Positions 33,979 to 45,900 of a DNA stretch of 64,000 nucleotides are shown here, in pieces. Origin of the DNA: Diospyros lotus (taxonomy: Eukaryota > Streptophyta > Magnoliopsida > Ericales > Ebenaceae); contig NC_068349.1 of NCBI RefSeq assembly GCF_014633365.1, positions 28,968,753 through 29,032,752 of the forward strand. The letters are read 5' to 3'. The translations under genes were made by a program, and so were the position numbers. The first letter of the stretch is position 1. Each line of letters starts with the position of its first letter. Under the pieces are notes generated by a model that saw only the letters and a list, made by a program, of their open reading frames with translations, had not been told where the DNA came from and ran no database searches.

Positions 33979-34857
33979 GATTGCCCCCCTGATCATCGTG
34001 ACGATTCACCAACAAGTGTCCAATCATCATATACAAATTCTCGATCCACCAATAGCCATTGTCACCAAACAACATTTTGAAGACAAAGAAGAAGAAATAT
34101 GTACAAACTAAGGAATATCAAGTAGGCACAGCCCTACTTGTAGGAATGGTGCACAAACTAAGAAAAATATGATGTGCAAACCACAAACCATGCGCGAGAG
34201 TAATCATGTTTAACCCCATCAACGAACCACAACAACAAACTCCGTGATGTAGGCATAATAGGAAAGAAATGCTCAGAAGCTAGGAAACATGAGATTTTAG
34301 CCACCAGCCCGACACAAATGAGACCAAGGAATAATCAAGAGGAAGGAAGAAGAATGCGGAAACCACTCACTTTGAAGGTTTACGCTAGGAAGCACTGTTT
34401 ATAACGAGCAGGAATGGGTTCTCTACAGAAATCACGTATTTCAGTAAACTAAACACCAAGTATGATTACATAGGGTTATAGGTAATTAAAGGAGGGTCAA
34501 GGTTGCAAAATTTCAGTCCAAGAGGAGGTTTCACGTGCCTCCCTTAAAAAAACGCATAGTTCTGCCACCTTTTGATATTTCGGCCATAACTTCCTCGTTT
34601 TAACTCCGATTCGACCCCCGTTTGAATCTACGACACACTTATTCAAACCTCTATGGGATTATAAAAAGAAATCAGACTTAACTTGCAGTTTCAATGTCAT
34701 TTGGAATGCTTTACGGAGGTGACCCGATCTTTCCTGATAAGGCCTTTTCTCCCTCGTTCTTTGACAGATTTTTCGCCTTCCTTTGGCAACGTTTCCTCTC
34801 TCAAACTCCCTTCCTTTTCCTCCTTTCTTGGTGCCCAAAATGAATAACCCCAAAGCC

Positions 34858-34867
34858 CTTATTTATA
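34858..34867 (-). promoter_or_regulatory. TATA box of gypsy element 3 LTR
   Basis: TATAAATAAG on the minus strand, about 590 bases inside the LTR from its 5' side in transcribed order. Confidence 0.7.
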
Positions 34868-35445
34868 GGAAACTTTAGCGAACCAAATCGCCCCACGTGT
34901 CGCGTCATCATTCCATCCATGTGCATCCAACCAAAGTTTGCCACGTGTCCCTAATATTTTGAACCTCCACATGTTTAATTAGATTTTTCCAGATTCCCAT
35001 CATTACATCCCACATGGTTTAATTCATTTTTCTACATTTCCCATCAGTACACCTTTAATTAACAACTGCATCCCACATGGTTAATTGCATTTTCCACATT
35101 TCTCATCATTGCTCATGGTTACATTTCCAACAACTTGCTAGCCCATTTGGTTCCCCTAACCACTTAGTTAGTAGATATTTTAAGTTTCTCACAAATAACC
35201 CCTTGTCCCAAAAGTTCTTTTCCCTTATGTCACTTGAGCCCTAGAATTGCTTAAACCCTTCCAAAATCCCTTAAGATGATGATCTCTTACTTTAGACTCT
35301 ACGATCCTTCGAAAATTCTTCATTTGCTCCTCGAAAGTTCACTCGGGAATCACACATGTGCCTACCAAATATTTTGATTTCAAAGGAAATGCTTTATTTC
35401 CCTAAGTGTTAGATTATATCTGAGTTGAAAATCTGGGATGTTACA

Positions 35446-35460
35446 TCCTCCCCCCTTTAA
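35446..35460 (-). promoter_or_regulatory. Polypurine tract of gypsy element 3
   Basis: On the minus strand AAAGGGGGGAGGA lies directly before the TGTAACATCCC start of the 3' LTR. Confidence 0.82.
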
Positions 35461-36830
35461 AAATAAATTTTGTCCTCAAAATTCCACCTCATTCCTCAAG
35501 ACTCACATCAGGATGGATAATGTACCTGACTTGGTATGCCTTATCCAGCATGGTTGCCCTAACTTCAGGCTTCAGGCACTTGAATTCGACTCAAAAATCG
35601 AAGTATTTTTCCCCAGTGTTAAGGTTTTAGTCCCATTTGCAATTAACTCCCTTCATGAGTCTTATCATGGACACGACTATTCTGGAGAATCCCTTTCCGA
35701 ATCTCTGACAATAGATTGTTAATCTCAAAAAGCTTTCAACTATTTACAGACAGTTAGGGATCATATCACAGAGCTCCAGTCCCTTGGGACTTGGATTCTA
35801 GTCCCAACATAACAGCCATGGTGCTACCCAAACTTTGTCATCTAACCGTCTCTGCAGTCCACTAAGTAGCTCTGACTCATGGGTCTCACACCTTTACCGC
35901 GAGCCAGCCTTCAAGCTACTCCAGTAATTAGTCACAAGCCTATCACTAGTCCTCTGCCTTGGTCCTCAGGCTCAGATCCGCTATTATAGGGCACACACCC
36001 ATGGTGCTATTGTTATGCTAGAGCCTCCTGCCTCATCTCCGAGAGTTGTAATTGACCCGACTCCTATCACTTCTGATACTTCTCTTAGTTCTAGCCTAAA
36101 TCTCCAAATCATGGGTGACATAACACCACTCACAATTTCCATTCTACTGAAACCCATGCTCCTAAGTGTACCAGAGAGTACCTATTACCGCATCATCCGA
36201 TATACTAATAGGGAAAGATTCAAGACAATCAAACTAGAGCCAACAGCCTATAACTATTGGGATGTACAACTGTTTGCATACTAAACCGAAAGTCAGGTTA
36301 GTAACCAGAGTAAAATTTCCCTTCTCCAAAGGTCAAGTATAGAATCACAATCCTGTTGCTTACTATTACGGGAAAACACATTTCCTAAGCAAGCTCACAA
36401 CACACCACATGCCTACCTCGGGGAAAACATTTCCACTCATAGTTATGACCTACCCCAACCCAGGTATGCAACCACAGTTTTATCACCCTCCTCACGCACA
36501 AACTTTCGAATCTTCAAGCCCACACAACATACCATGTAGTAGTCACCCTCTTGGTACTTAGGTATTTTCCCTCAAATCAATGACTTAGCCCCATGATCCC
36601 CAAGCTTTCCTTATCCTCGAATCTTTCTGGAAGAATGGGTTAGATACAACCACAACTTTATGGTTCAAACCCCTTATTTGTTAAATTCATAAAGATTAGT
36701 TAACTCAAACGTCATCACCAGATACTCACAATAATTCACAGCAGGATCTAAAGTACATTCCTTAAAATCACAACCTATACTCAAAATTAAAATTAACACA
36801 CATCGACCAATAATATTCCTCAACCCACAA
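35461..36830. other. Non-coding interior of gypsy element 3
   Basis: No pol domain can be read on either strand. Phrases such as ATCTAACCGTCTC, CGCGAGCC and CCTCTGCC occur in the same order as in the interior of the element at 46834-58220 (around 52830 and 53560-53690), suggesting related non-coding interiors. Confidence 0.55.
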
Positions 36831-37431
36831 TTACCCAACTTACTACTCGGTATTCCTTATTTTGCCAAAATGTAGGTTGACACATCATATCACCATTCCG
36901 TGGGTGATGTGCCAATGCATATGCCTGCGTAGACCTTGGGTCGATTAACACTCGTACTAATGCATTAAGGAAAATTTGATGTACCTTGCCCGACCGTTGG
37001 GTTGGTATTGGCATCTTCTCCCGTTAGACTGGCCTCCCTAGTTCGTCTGAGATTGATTGTCTTCTCTCCTTTGCGGATAGTCCCTAAAAAGATGACTAGT
37101 CTGCTTGCAAATAAAGCACGTGGGTCCCTTGGGACAGTCTCGAGCCAAGTGGTCATTTCTTCCACAGGTGTAACACCCTCGGCCTCTTTTTCCACAAGGT
37201 TTTCCGGGATAGGATTTTTGACATCTGGGACAATTGCCCTTTGGCTTGATATCTTCTCTTCGAACCCCAAGATCATAACTCTTCCCTAGTTTTCTCTACT
37301 CGAGTTCTTGGGATTCCGTCCTTAGGCCATTCATACGGTGGAGGTTGCTCCCCATGATCGGAGCTTATAGGACCACTTCTGCATATGTGCGGGCCCCCAA
37401 AGAGCTTAACGCCATCTGAATTTCCAACTTT
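36831..37431 (-). pseudogene. Protease start and zinc knuckle of gypsy element 3
   Basis: A complete CCHC knuckle (CYTCGRNDHLARDC) is at 37134-37175, followed by a partial second (CFICKQTSH). Downstream, near 36900-36960, VRVLIDPRSTQAYA is a protease active site with the usual glycine after D-P replaced by arginine. The gag part 37376-37431 (KLEIQMALSSLGARTYAEV) joins the piece right of the solo LTR without a gap. After the protease motif pol is missing. Confidence 0.8.
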
Positions 37432-37436
37432 AGTCC

Positions 37437-39874
37437 TGTAATACCCGGGAATGATTTAAGGTTATAGATAGTATTTGATAAAAGATATAAGTGGAATTAC
37501 CGAAATAATAAGGCTATAGGGTACACTAAAGCAGCTTTGGACTACCGAATTAGTCGGAAGGAATACCATGGACCCTAGATAACCAAGGAAAATGGTATAG
37601 TATCGACGAGTGATTCGAATTATGATTTTTAGTAATGAAAGAAATTGGATCGGGAAGAGTTTTCGGTATAGCTGTTAACCGGGCTGAGAAAATCGAATCG
37701 ACGTAGGAGACGTTCAGAAAGCCAACGGAGCATGTCAAGAACTACTATTTTATGTGTAGAACAACCCTTAAGCGATTTTGGGTTGAAATGAATGGATTTA
37801 AGATCAAAACGATCAACCGAGCCCAAGTGTAATTTGCTAAATTTGCCTGAGGGAGGTCAAAACGGTAATTTTTCAGGAATTTCGAGGGTCAAATGAGACG
37901 TACTAGGCTTGTGGGACTTAGTGGTATATTTGGATAGTTTAGGGGCTCAAGGAAAAGGGCAGAAATGTCAATTGAAGAAGTTAAGGGGGTAAAAAGGTAA
38001 ATTATTGAAGATGGTGGTGTGAACGCAGCAAGCCAAAGTCGACCACCACCTTTCGCCGCATGTGGAGCTGCCTCCGGCGATGGGATGGCCACGGTAGGAC
38101 CTGGGGGAGGTGCTATACGCCGTGGGGTTGCTTGTAGGCCAAGTTCTGGCCGGTGATTGGCCGGATTTTGGCCGAATTTTGAGTATAAAAGGAGGCCGAG
38201 GGTTTTGGTTTTTGGCATCAAGATCGGCCGTGTTTTTGAATGATTTCGAGAGAGTGAATAGGGGGGTTCTCATCCTTGCGTCAAGGAGAAGAGAATGGGA
38301 TCATTTGGGAGAATTTTAGGTGAGTTTTATGGCCGATTTAAACTCGGCCGAAAGAGGGTGGCGGACAGCCACTGGCCGCCTGCAACTGCCCGTTAAGGGG
38401 CTTTTCTGGAGTCCTTTTGGCAGGAAAATGGCACCACTTGGATCGACTTTGAGAGGGCTTTCAGGAGGTACCCTTGGATCTGGAATTGGAACCGTCGACG
38501 GCGGCTAGAAAATCGGAGAAGATGGTGGCGCGTGGGCTGCACGCGCCACATACCAACCGCACCCACGCGCTGAGCGCGTGAGGGGGCGTGACAGGGTCAA
38601 AATCGGTATTTTTAGTTCCAGTATTTTTAATTATTTATTTTAGGATTTATCATGTTGAAATATTTCAGAAAATATTTGAGGAGATAATTATTTTGGAATT
38701 ATCAAGGTGAAAATTGGGAGAAAATAGTGAAAATTGTGGGAAATTTGAGGAAAATAGATTTTAATGTTTCCTTAATTGAATATGGTGTTTAGGGAATATT
38801 GTGGCTCGAGGTTGAGCATAAATTCAAAGGTTTGTGGTTTGGCACACAAACCGAGGCAGTGCACGAGGATTGAGGTGATCCGAATATGTTCGAGGTGAGT
38901 GGTTTGACTCTAGTTTTACCTTTGTTTGGATATGTCTTGGTGTGAGTTCAGGTGAACGAGTGACACGGTATGGCACTCGAGACCAGAACTCGGGATGCTA
39001 TGCTTATGCGTTTTATTCATGTATATATGGCATCATTTGCATATTGATCATGTGGTAAATTGTATCAACTGTTTTTACTTGCAAAAGAGTCGGTGCATGG
39101 CGTGTGATTTTCGTGTCATCGGGGTATTGATTTTCGTGTCGTTATTAGGACCGTATGGGACGGGATGGGGTCTTCTTGAGAATGGGACAAGGTTAATCCT
39201 GGTGAACGAGTGACACGGTAGGGCACTCAAGAGATTAAGTATGTCGCGACAAGGTCAACCCCAACGGTGTGTGGAAGGTGTTTTCCACGGGAGGTTGAGT
39301 ATGTTAGGGAGATTTCTCAAGATAGACATGTTGCATGTCGTTTTGTCTGTGTATGCCATGCTCGTATGTTTGTCCATGCATTATGTAAACTGTTTCATGC
39401 CGTCACTTAGATGTTTTGTCATCTAACCTGGGTTATGCCCCTGGAACGTTCAATGTTCCAGCTAGGAACTGCTGCGAGGGCAAGGATATGGCCGGTTGAA
39501 GGTCAACGGTGCTTAGATTGATAGTCGTTGTAAACTGTGGGGTTTTGGTATGTATTCCAGCGTGTGTATAAATAGTTGTACGATAAGATTGTTATCATTT
39601 GGTTATCTGTAATATGTATTTCGCTATGGAAATGTTATGTAAGAATCACGGTGTTTGATGTTAATGTATCCGCTGCATTATGATATCTCTCGTATAGTTG
39701 TTAAGATTATTGATCTTGTTAGTTAAACGGGCAAGATTGGGGTTTTCGGGATCTTGTGTGTGCATGTGAAGGTTGTTCATGAAGCACCATGCGTAATGAT
39801 GTTATTTAAAAAAAAAAAAAAAGACTCCCGAAAATACCCTTATAGTGACACGCTCGGCGAGGCAAGGTGTTACA
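37437..39874 (+). mobile_element. Solo LTR of a gypsy element (2438 bp)
   Basis: Starts TGTAATACCCGGG and ends GTGTTACA, flanked by the TSD AGTCC (37432-37436 and 39875-39879). The host gag reads FLSGLKLEIQMA across the empty site. The start resembles the transcribed-strand start of the 46834-58220 LTRs (TGTAATACCCGG), so it is the same superfamily in plus orientation. A TATA box (TATAAAAGG, 38184) and a GC-rich block (38520-38595) follow the same plan. No internal coding remains; it formed by LTR-LTR recombination. Confidence 0.92.
38184..38192 (+). promoter_or_regulatory. TATA box of solo LTR
   Basis: TATAAAAGG in the plus orientation of the LTR, about 750 bases from its start, supports the orientation call. 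Confidence 0.7.
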
Positions 39875-39879
39875 AGTCC

Positions 39880-40248
39880 ACTAAGAAATTTCTGAGCCTT
39901 TGCCTCCTCATCCAAATTGTAAATTGGCATGTACTTGATTAGCCGAGTAAAATGATCTTCGTACTGGGCAACAATCATGTTCCCAACCTATTTCAGGTCC
40001 ATAAACTCTCGTCCTTTCTCCAATTTCTTACATAAATGAAAATATTTGATATTAAAGAGTTCCTTAAATTGTGCCCATGTAGTGTTTGGCGTACCTTGCC
40101 CCTCGGGATCCTACAAAGTTCTTTGCATCGTTCTCCACCAGTGGTCTGCCTCGTCCCGAAGCATAAATGTGGCACAGGTAATCTTTTCCTCCTCTCTACA
40201 CCCAATAAAATTAAATATCTTTTCGATCTGCTCCAACAAGTGGGAGAT
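39880..40248 (-). pseudogene. Gag of gypsy element 3, upstream part
   Basis: Retrotrans_gag sequence on the minus strand: ISHLLEQIEKIFNFIGC, then EEKITCATFMLRDEADHWW and TWAQFKELFNIKYFHLC, ending AQKFLSG at the solo LTR. It matches the capsid domain order of chromovirus gag but is clearly a different family from 8183-9000. The N-terminal part is cut at the copia LTR, whose first base follows immediately. Confidence 0.85.
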
Positions 40249-42166
40249 TGTTAGTGTAGGTGCTCTAGACCCAATCAAATTGAGCATGTTGTACACTGAC
40301 AATTATAATCATGTTTATTATTTGAATAAGGAGTTGTTCAAATTCACAAGAAGTCGTTCTATTAGTTTCTTGTTATTATTGTAATAACCGAATGAAACTA
40401 GATAGAAGTCCATATGATGTAAATTGTGATTAATCTATAAAGATGTGAGATGATGCATCACAGTTTCTAGACATCATTAAACGTCCCAAGTCGTAGTAAT
40501 GTCAAGAATGTACATTGACAATTGCAGTAAGACTTGTATGTGCTATGTTTTTGCTATGTGATAGCAATGGGGGTCTCACACCCATAGGCACGGGGATACC
40601 TAGACAAGTACATAGGTGACCAATGTTGAAGAACGTGTCACTGGCCATAACTCCCCATGAGAATCCATTTTGGTTATATGTTGATGGTATTCTCATACGA
40701 GATGGGTGTAACTAATCCTTAGACCTGAGGTTGTCGTGGTCATCTCATAAGAAGACCGGTATACTTTGACATCGTTTCGATGGGCCTAGATAAAGGTTGC
40801 ACGTGGGCGATCGTTGGGCATATCGTGAGGCTTATGGAGATGGGTGCATAACCAAGATGGGACTCGTCTATCCCTTGATAGATGATGATGTATCTAAGGC
40901 ACTTTCGGTGGATATTCACTTTAAATCTATGGCCATGGTGAAAGAGATCAATAATGAGTTATTGATTCACTTTCTATTAAGTGAAGATATCTGGAAGACT
41001 GAAGAAAACTTATGTGATCGTAATCAAGCAACACATTGCCAACTTGAGATCACATAGGATACATTGACAAGAGGATCGTATTACACGGTAACCATGCTCG
41101 TGAAAGGTTATTTGCAGATTATGAATCCTTCTGAATAATTGGGTAAGCATGATGCCTTGCTAGAGGCTAATCTTGTCTTATGTGTGCATACCGACACATT
41201 ACCAACATATTCAGAAGCCTAATGAGTCATGCGTAATAGGCACGGTCCCTAGCTTAAACTAGGAGAGCGGACGTATGGCCAAGTGGGACACTTCGGCAAG
41301 AAGTTATGCCGTCATAGGTTCTCACGAAAAAAGAACAAATACACGTAATGACGTCGATATAACAAGGGGTCGTCATAAAGGAAAGAGTTTCCTAAAATGG
41401 CAATTGATTAAATTATGAAAGAGTTTCTAATTTAATAATTTTCTATTTGTTAGAGTGACAAATAGGAAGTAAAATATATTCGGGCTTAAGTTAATATTTG
41501 GACTAAATTGGATTTGGGCCAAATATTAAATTAAATATTATATTTTGACTAAATTAGATTTGAGCCAAATATTAAATATTATATTTGGGCTAAATTAGAT
41601 TTGGACCAAATATTAAATAATAAATATTTGGGCTTAAATTAGATTTGGGCCACTTAATTATATTTCTAGTTGAACTAGGATAAACTCACTTAAGATTCTA
41701 GTTTAACTAGGATTAATAGACTAACCCAATCCATTAGGGTTTAAGAAACCCTAGGATATTTACTATATAAATATCCATTTATGGGTTGCCCAAAATTAAT
41801 GGTTGGTTGTGTGGTTTTTCAAGAGGTGGAAAACGAATGTCATTCACTCTTCCCCGTTTTTTTTTTTTGCATCGACTTGAAATGTGGGCGTTATTTTTCG
41901 TCCATACACAAGCCGCAAAAAGGAGAAGAAGCTAGCACTCCTATTCCGCTCTCCTTTCCAACGGACGCGTGCCGCGCATCATGAGTTAGAGGCCGGACGC
42001 TTGGACGGCTTGAATCCGCGAACGACTCAAAAATCTAAAGGTTAGATTTATTTTATTTGTATGTGAATGATTTAATTTCGACGTTAATCCAATCGCTGAG
42101 ATTGGGGTAAGGTTCAAAATTTTTTAACTACGCTACTTACCCCGTAATGATATTGCTTTACTTTCA
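40249..42166 (+). mobile_element. Copia LTR B (1918 bp), flanks do not match
   Basis: Same family as LTR A, with the same start and TTTCA end, the palindrome array (41480-41660) and the TATA box (41764). The left flank is GAGAT (gypsy gag) and the right flank ATAAT, so there is no TSD, and no primer site follows. It is either the 3' LTR of copia A after large rearrangement or a recombinant between two copies. Confidence 0.88.
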
Positions 42167-42949
42167 ATAATGAATCCAAAATGGAGAAGGATGTGATCTG
42201 GTTTTTGTTGATCTGCCGGCCGATTGGCCCCTATAAAATGCTTCGACGCTCAAGTAAGTAAGCGAGTAAAAAGGTGCAGAGTTTCAGTAAGTTGACAAAG
42301 AGAGCATACCTTGGCTCTGAAAAGAGTTGGCTAATATATAGGAGGAGGAGATGTCCTCCTGCATGCGTTGTACGTCTACAGGTGATAGGACTGAATATCC
42401 GACGCCGGCGGTGGTACCCAGATGGTGGCATGGTGCCGACGGGACCCTCATTAATATGGATGGGATCTGCCATTAATGAGGATGGGATCTTCCATTAATG
42501 AGAATGAGATCTGAGGTAGGTGCGCGAAAACCCAGAAGTGGCTACAATAATGTTGTTGTAAGGGCCAGGATGGGACTGGCATGGCCCAAACAAATGGGCC
42601 GAGAGGATGGGACTAGGTTGGGCCTAGACGGCCCAGCTAGGACAACACCTAGTCCACCACTGTTCTCTGGTTACTCCGTGGTCTTCTTGTTACGCGAGCT
42701 GATCGATTACGCCAACGAACTGGAAGTATCACTAGGAGCTCGCTAGACGCATCGCTGGGAGCTCGCTTGATCCTGCGATCTGATCTAGGGTTTCAACGAT
42801 GTGTGAGCTTACCCCGATGAGCTCAGCTTCAAGCCCATTGGGCCTTAAGCGATTGGGTGGGGCTGCCGGGTCGAGTCCAACCCATAAGGAGTAGTGCGGG
42901 AAATACCCATAACATCTTCTTTCATAAACTCTCCAGTTTGTTATATGAA
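42167..42949. other. Unrecognised sequence, GC-richer than its surroundings
   Basis: Contains a 22-bp tandem repeat (42449-42514). There is no convincing coding frame; open frames at 42274-42498 and 42498-42746 have no known domain. It may be part of the old copia-like LTR that continues to 46506. Confidence 0.5.
42449..42514. repeat. 22-bp tandem repeat, three copies
   Basis: Units CATTAATATGGATGGGATCT and close variants start at 42449, 42471 and 42493, with a few differences each. Confidence 0.9.
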
Positions 42950-45900
42950 TGAGTCCTTATATCTCTTATTTGAGAGTCTTATTCTTAAGGTATTTAAGAA
43001 TATGTGATGAGATTCTCTAGTGATAGGATTTTTTAAATGATTTCTAATCCTTAGATTAATCTTATGGTGACTCTAATTAGTCAAGTATGGACTAGCACAT
43101 AGTCTACTACATTTATCAATATGAGTTACTGATGGTAAGGGTGGTGAGTCACAAACCATATGACATAGGGATGCCTATAGTAAACTCGTAGGTGGTTGTT
43201 GGAGAACAACGCACTGAATTTGATGCTGATGACTGACCATATGGCATTGTGGATAATGGTTATGTTGTCTAGTTGTGATAGTATAACTGATCCTTAGACT
43301 TGAACTGACACAATTGTCTTATGTATTAATCTGCGTGATTTGCTAATAGATCAAACCATCCAATTGCAAGGTGGAGAGGTTCATCTATGCGGCTCCATAT
43401 TACTAGTATATGGAGGTAGGTGTTCAGGGATGGGATTTGTCACCCTCGTTGTTATTAATGGGGCGAATGTCTTATGTGGTCTACTATTAGTGTGACAAGA
43501 TAGTTCATAGCCAGGGTAGATTGATTATCATGAAAGGTGTTTCCTGATGTGTCATCTAGTCACTCTATTAAGATCTGACACATAGTTACTAAGTTTGTGA
43601 GTTTATCATTCTATGACTCTCACTCAGTCAGGATGTTAGGTGTGTTGAGCCAAGTTGCTCCAATCAACCTATTGTGTATTTTGATGTTTAACATAACATA
43701 ATTTTAGTAAAACTATTTTTTGTATGTTTAAAACCCCTAATGGATTTTTGATACTTGTTAAGTATTATAGTATTTTGTGTATCAAAACGAACCAAGAAAT
43801 GCTATTTGATTCTAAGTAGAATATTAGCACACTATAAGGGAACATATAAGAAAACGTTTTCCTTTTGAAAAACTAACTCCCGGTATTTTCATAGCTAGTA
43901 TTCATTATTGTGAAAATGATTTTTAATGAATTTTTCAAGTAATGGAAAGTATGTATTTGGAAGTGCTAAAATCGTCAAAACCGAAATTTGTTTTAAAACC
44001 CAAAATCTACTTTCTTATCTATTTGGATTTTGATTTTTTAGATATTTTTATTGAATCCAAATGGGGGGTACTTTGTTATTTACATTTATGTATTAAAGTA
44101 AATGGAAGGTAAAATATAAATAAAAGAAAATGTGGACATGTAAATATCTTGTAATGAATTTATGCTATGTATTGTATTATTAAATCAAATCTTATTTTTT
44201 TTGAAATCTGGACTGAGAGTCGACTCCCGGTGAGGGACAGTCAATTGTAAGTTAAAATGGTAATCGACTATGGATGTGCATCAGTCGATATAGCCGAGCA
44301 TTGTTTATGCAAAGTCGAGGTAGCCGACAGTGGGTTTTGGCCAGTCGACTATGGGTGTCGCAGAGTCGACTGTTAGTTAGAGCAGTCGACTGCCAGACTC
44401 CAACGGTCGAATTTTTGGAGCCGTTGCAGGTCATTTTGGGAGCCCAAATATAAATATCAAGAGGAGAAATCTTGAGAAGGCTAATGCTCTACCATTTCCT
44501 ATCTTCCTAAAACACACCCAAGCTCTCAAGCACTCAATCAAAGCAATCCAAGGCCCAAGGAGTTTCAAAGATCTATCCATTGGAGCCTCAAGGCAAAGAA
44601 GAAGTTTTCTTCTTATTGGTAACTTGTATCATTTCATTTTGCCTTGTATATTGTTCTTGTATTGATATCCATTGTAGTCCAAGTGTGTTGGACATAGGAT
44701 TGATTTATTTGTATTAGATTGTGGATTGTGAGTGGCATCCTAGAGCCCAAGTAATCTAGGTGTATTATTGTGTTGTATTAGTTTCCGGGGTGAGCTAAGG
44801 GGAAACCTCGGGGTGTACAAGTTTGCTAGGTGTTCTTGTGTGGAAACCTAGTGGTGGTTTTAGTGGAACCTCAAGTGTCGGTTTGACCTTGAGAGAGTGG
44901 AGTAGGTGTTGGATACACCGAACCACTATATATCTTGTGTGTATATTGTGGTTGTTTGTATATTTATATTGTTATCATTTCCAAACAACATATATATTTA
45001 TAACAAGTGTATTTTGTGTATAAGAAAATCAAGAGTTTTAAAAAGGAAAGAATCGATTCAATAAGTTTTTAATCACACAATTCACCCCCCCTCTTGAGTG
45101 GCCATTGTGTGTGCCAAGGGACCAACAAGGTGATGGAAGGATTATAGTACACGATAATCATCAAATGTAATAGGTTCACTTGAAATAAGACTTCACTATC
45201 CTTTATATTATCTTGAACCGGTGTTAGGCGGTACTTAGGAACTCTCGGATCATTATCGAGATATGGAGAGATTCTTGTGATGGGTCAAGAGGCTAACCGA
45301 TGCCAAATGAATTTTGGTGCTATCCGTCTGTTAGCAGGCAGTGAACCTAGAAATTCACACATTATATAGTATTGTGTTTGGTAACGGCACTATATGCCCA
45401 TTGTGTCTTAGATGTGTCATCAAGTGTTAATGACGTCAGCGAGCTAATTGTTAGCGTGTTGGAGCACTAAGAGTCGAATGCCTCGTGTTTGGGAGTCGAC
45501 TCCAGGTGCTGCTTTAGCCTTTCTTAGTGGGCTCCAAATGGTACAAAATTGGAGAGGCAGGTGGTGTTGTGCAGTGAAGAAATTAGGACGTGGGTGAAGT
45601 AATTTAAGAAGAACAAAAAGCTTCTGCTTTGCTCTTCTACTTTCCCTGCTTCTTTTGTCTGTTTTTGCTTTTGTCTTTGTAAATTAACAGATGCATGATT
45701 CTCGTGCGCAAGAGACACATGGGACATCGAAGATCTGACATTTATTTATTGTATTTCATATGATGAAATAACGTGTTGTTAATTCATGTATAGTGGTGCA
45801 GGTAGAATAAAAATTTTATGTGTATCAAACATACACAGCGGAAGCAATAAATACACACATCATACACAACTTGGATATTTAATGCATATATGTGATTGTA

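Larger units (their letters stand above)
33302..35445 (-). repeat. 3' LTR of gypsy element 3 (2144 bp)
   Basis: Starts TGTAACGCCACAC and ends GGGATGTTACA. A minus-strand TATA box (TATAAATAAG) is at 34858-34867. It lacks the shared 18-base U5 core of the chromovirus LTRs at 1955 and 46834. A short cluster of CCCCACCTGTAGGC repeats is at 33888-33978. Confidence 0.85.
33302..40248 (-). mobile_element. Third Ty3/gypsy element, pol mostly absent, right LTR missing
   Basis: A 3' LTR (33302-35445) with polypurine tract, then about 1.4 kb with no coding content, then protease active site, zinc knuckle and gag on the minus strand. RT, RNase H and integrase are absent. Gag is split by a solo LTR. The right end stops at a copia LTR, so the 5' LTR and primer site are lost. 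The left LTR is inserted in the copia A polyprotein after TTYDE. Confidence 0.82.

Noticed and set aside
26775..42166. LTRs A and B as the two ends of one intact copia element
   Set aside because: The flanks GCCAA and ATAAT do not match, gypsy gag abuts LTR B directly, and RT and RNase H are missing. At best it is a heavily rearranged remnant.
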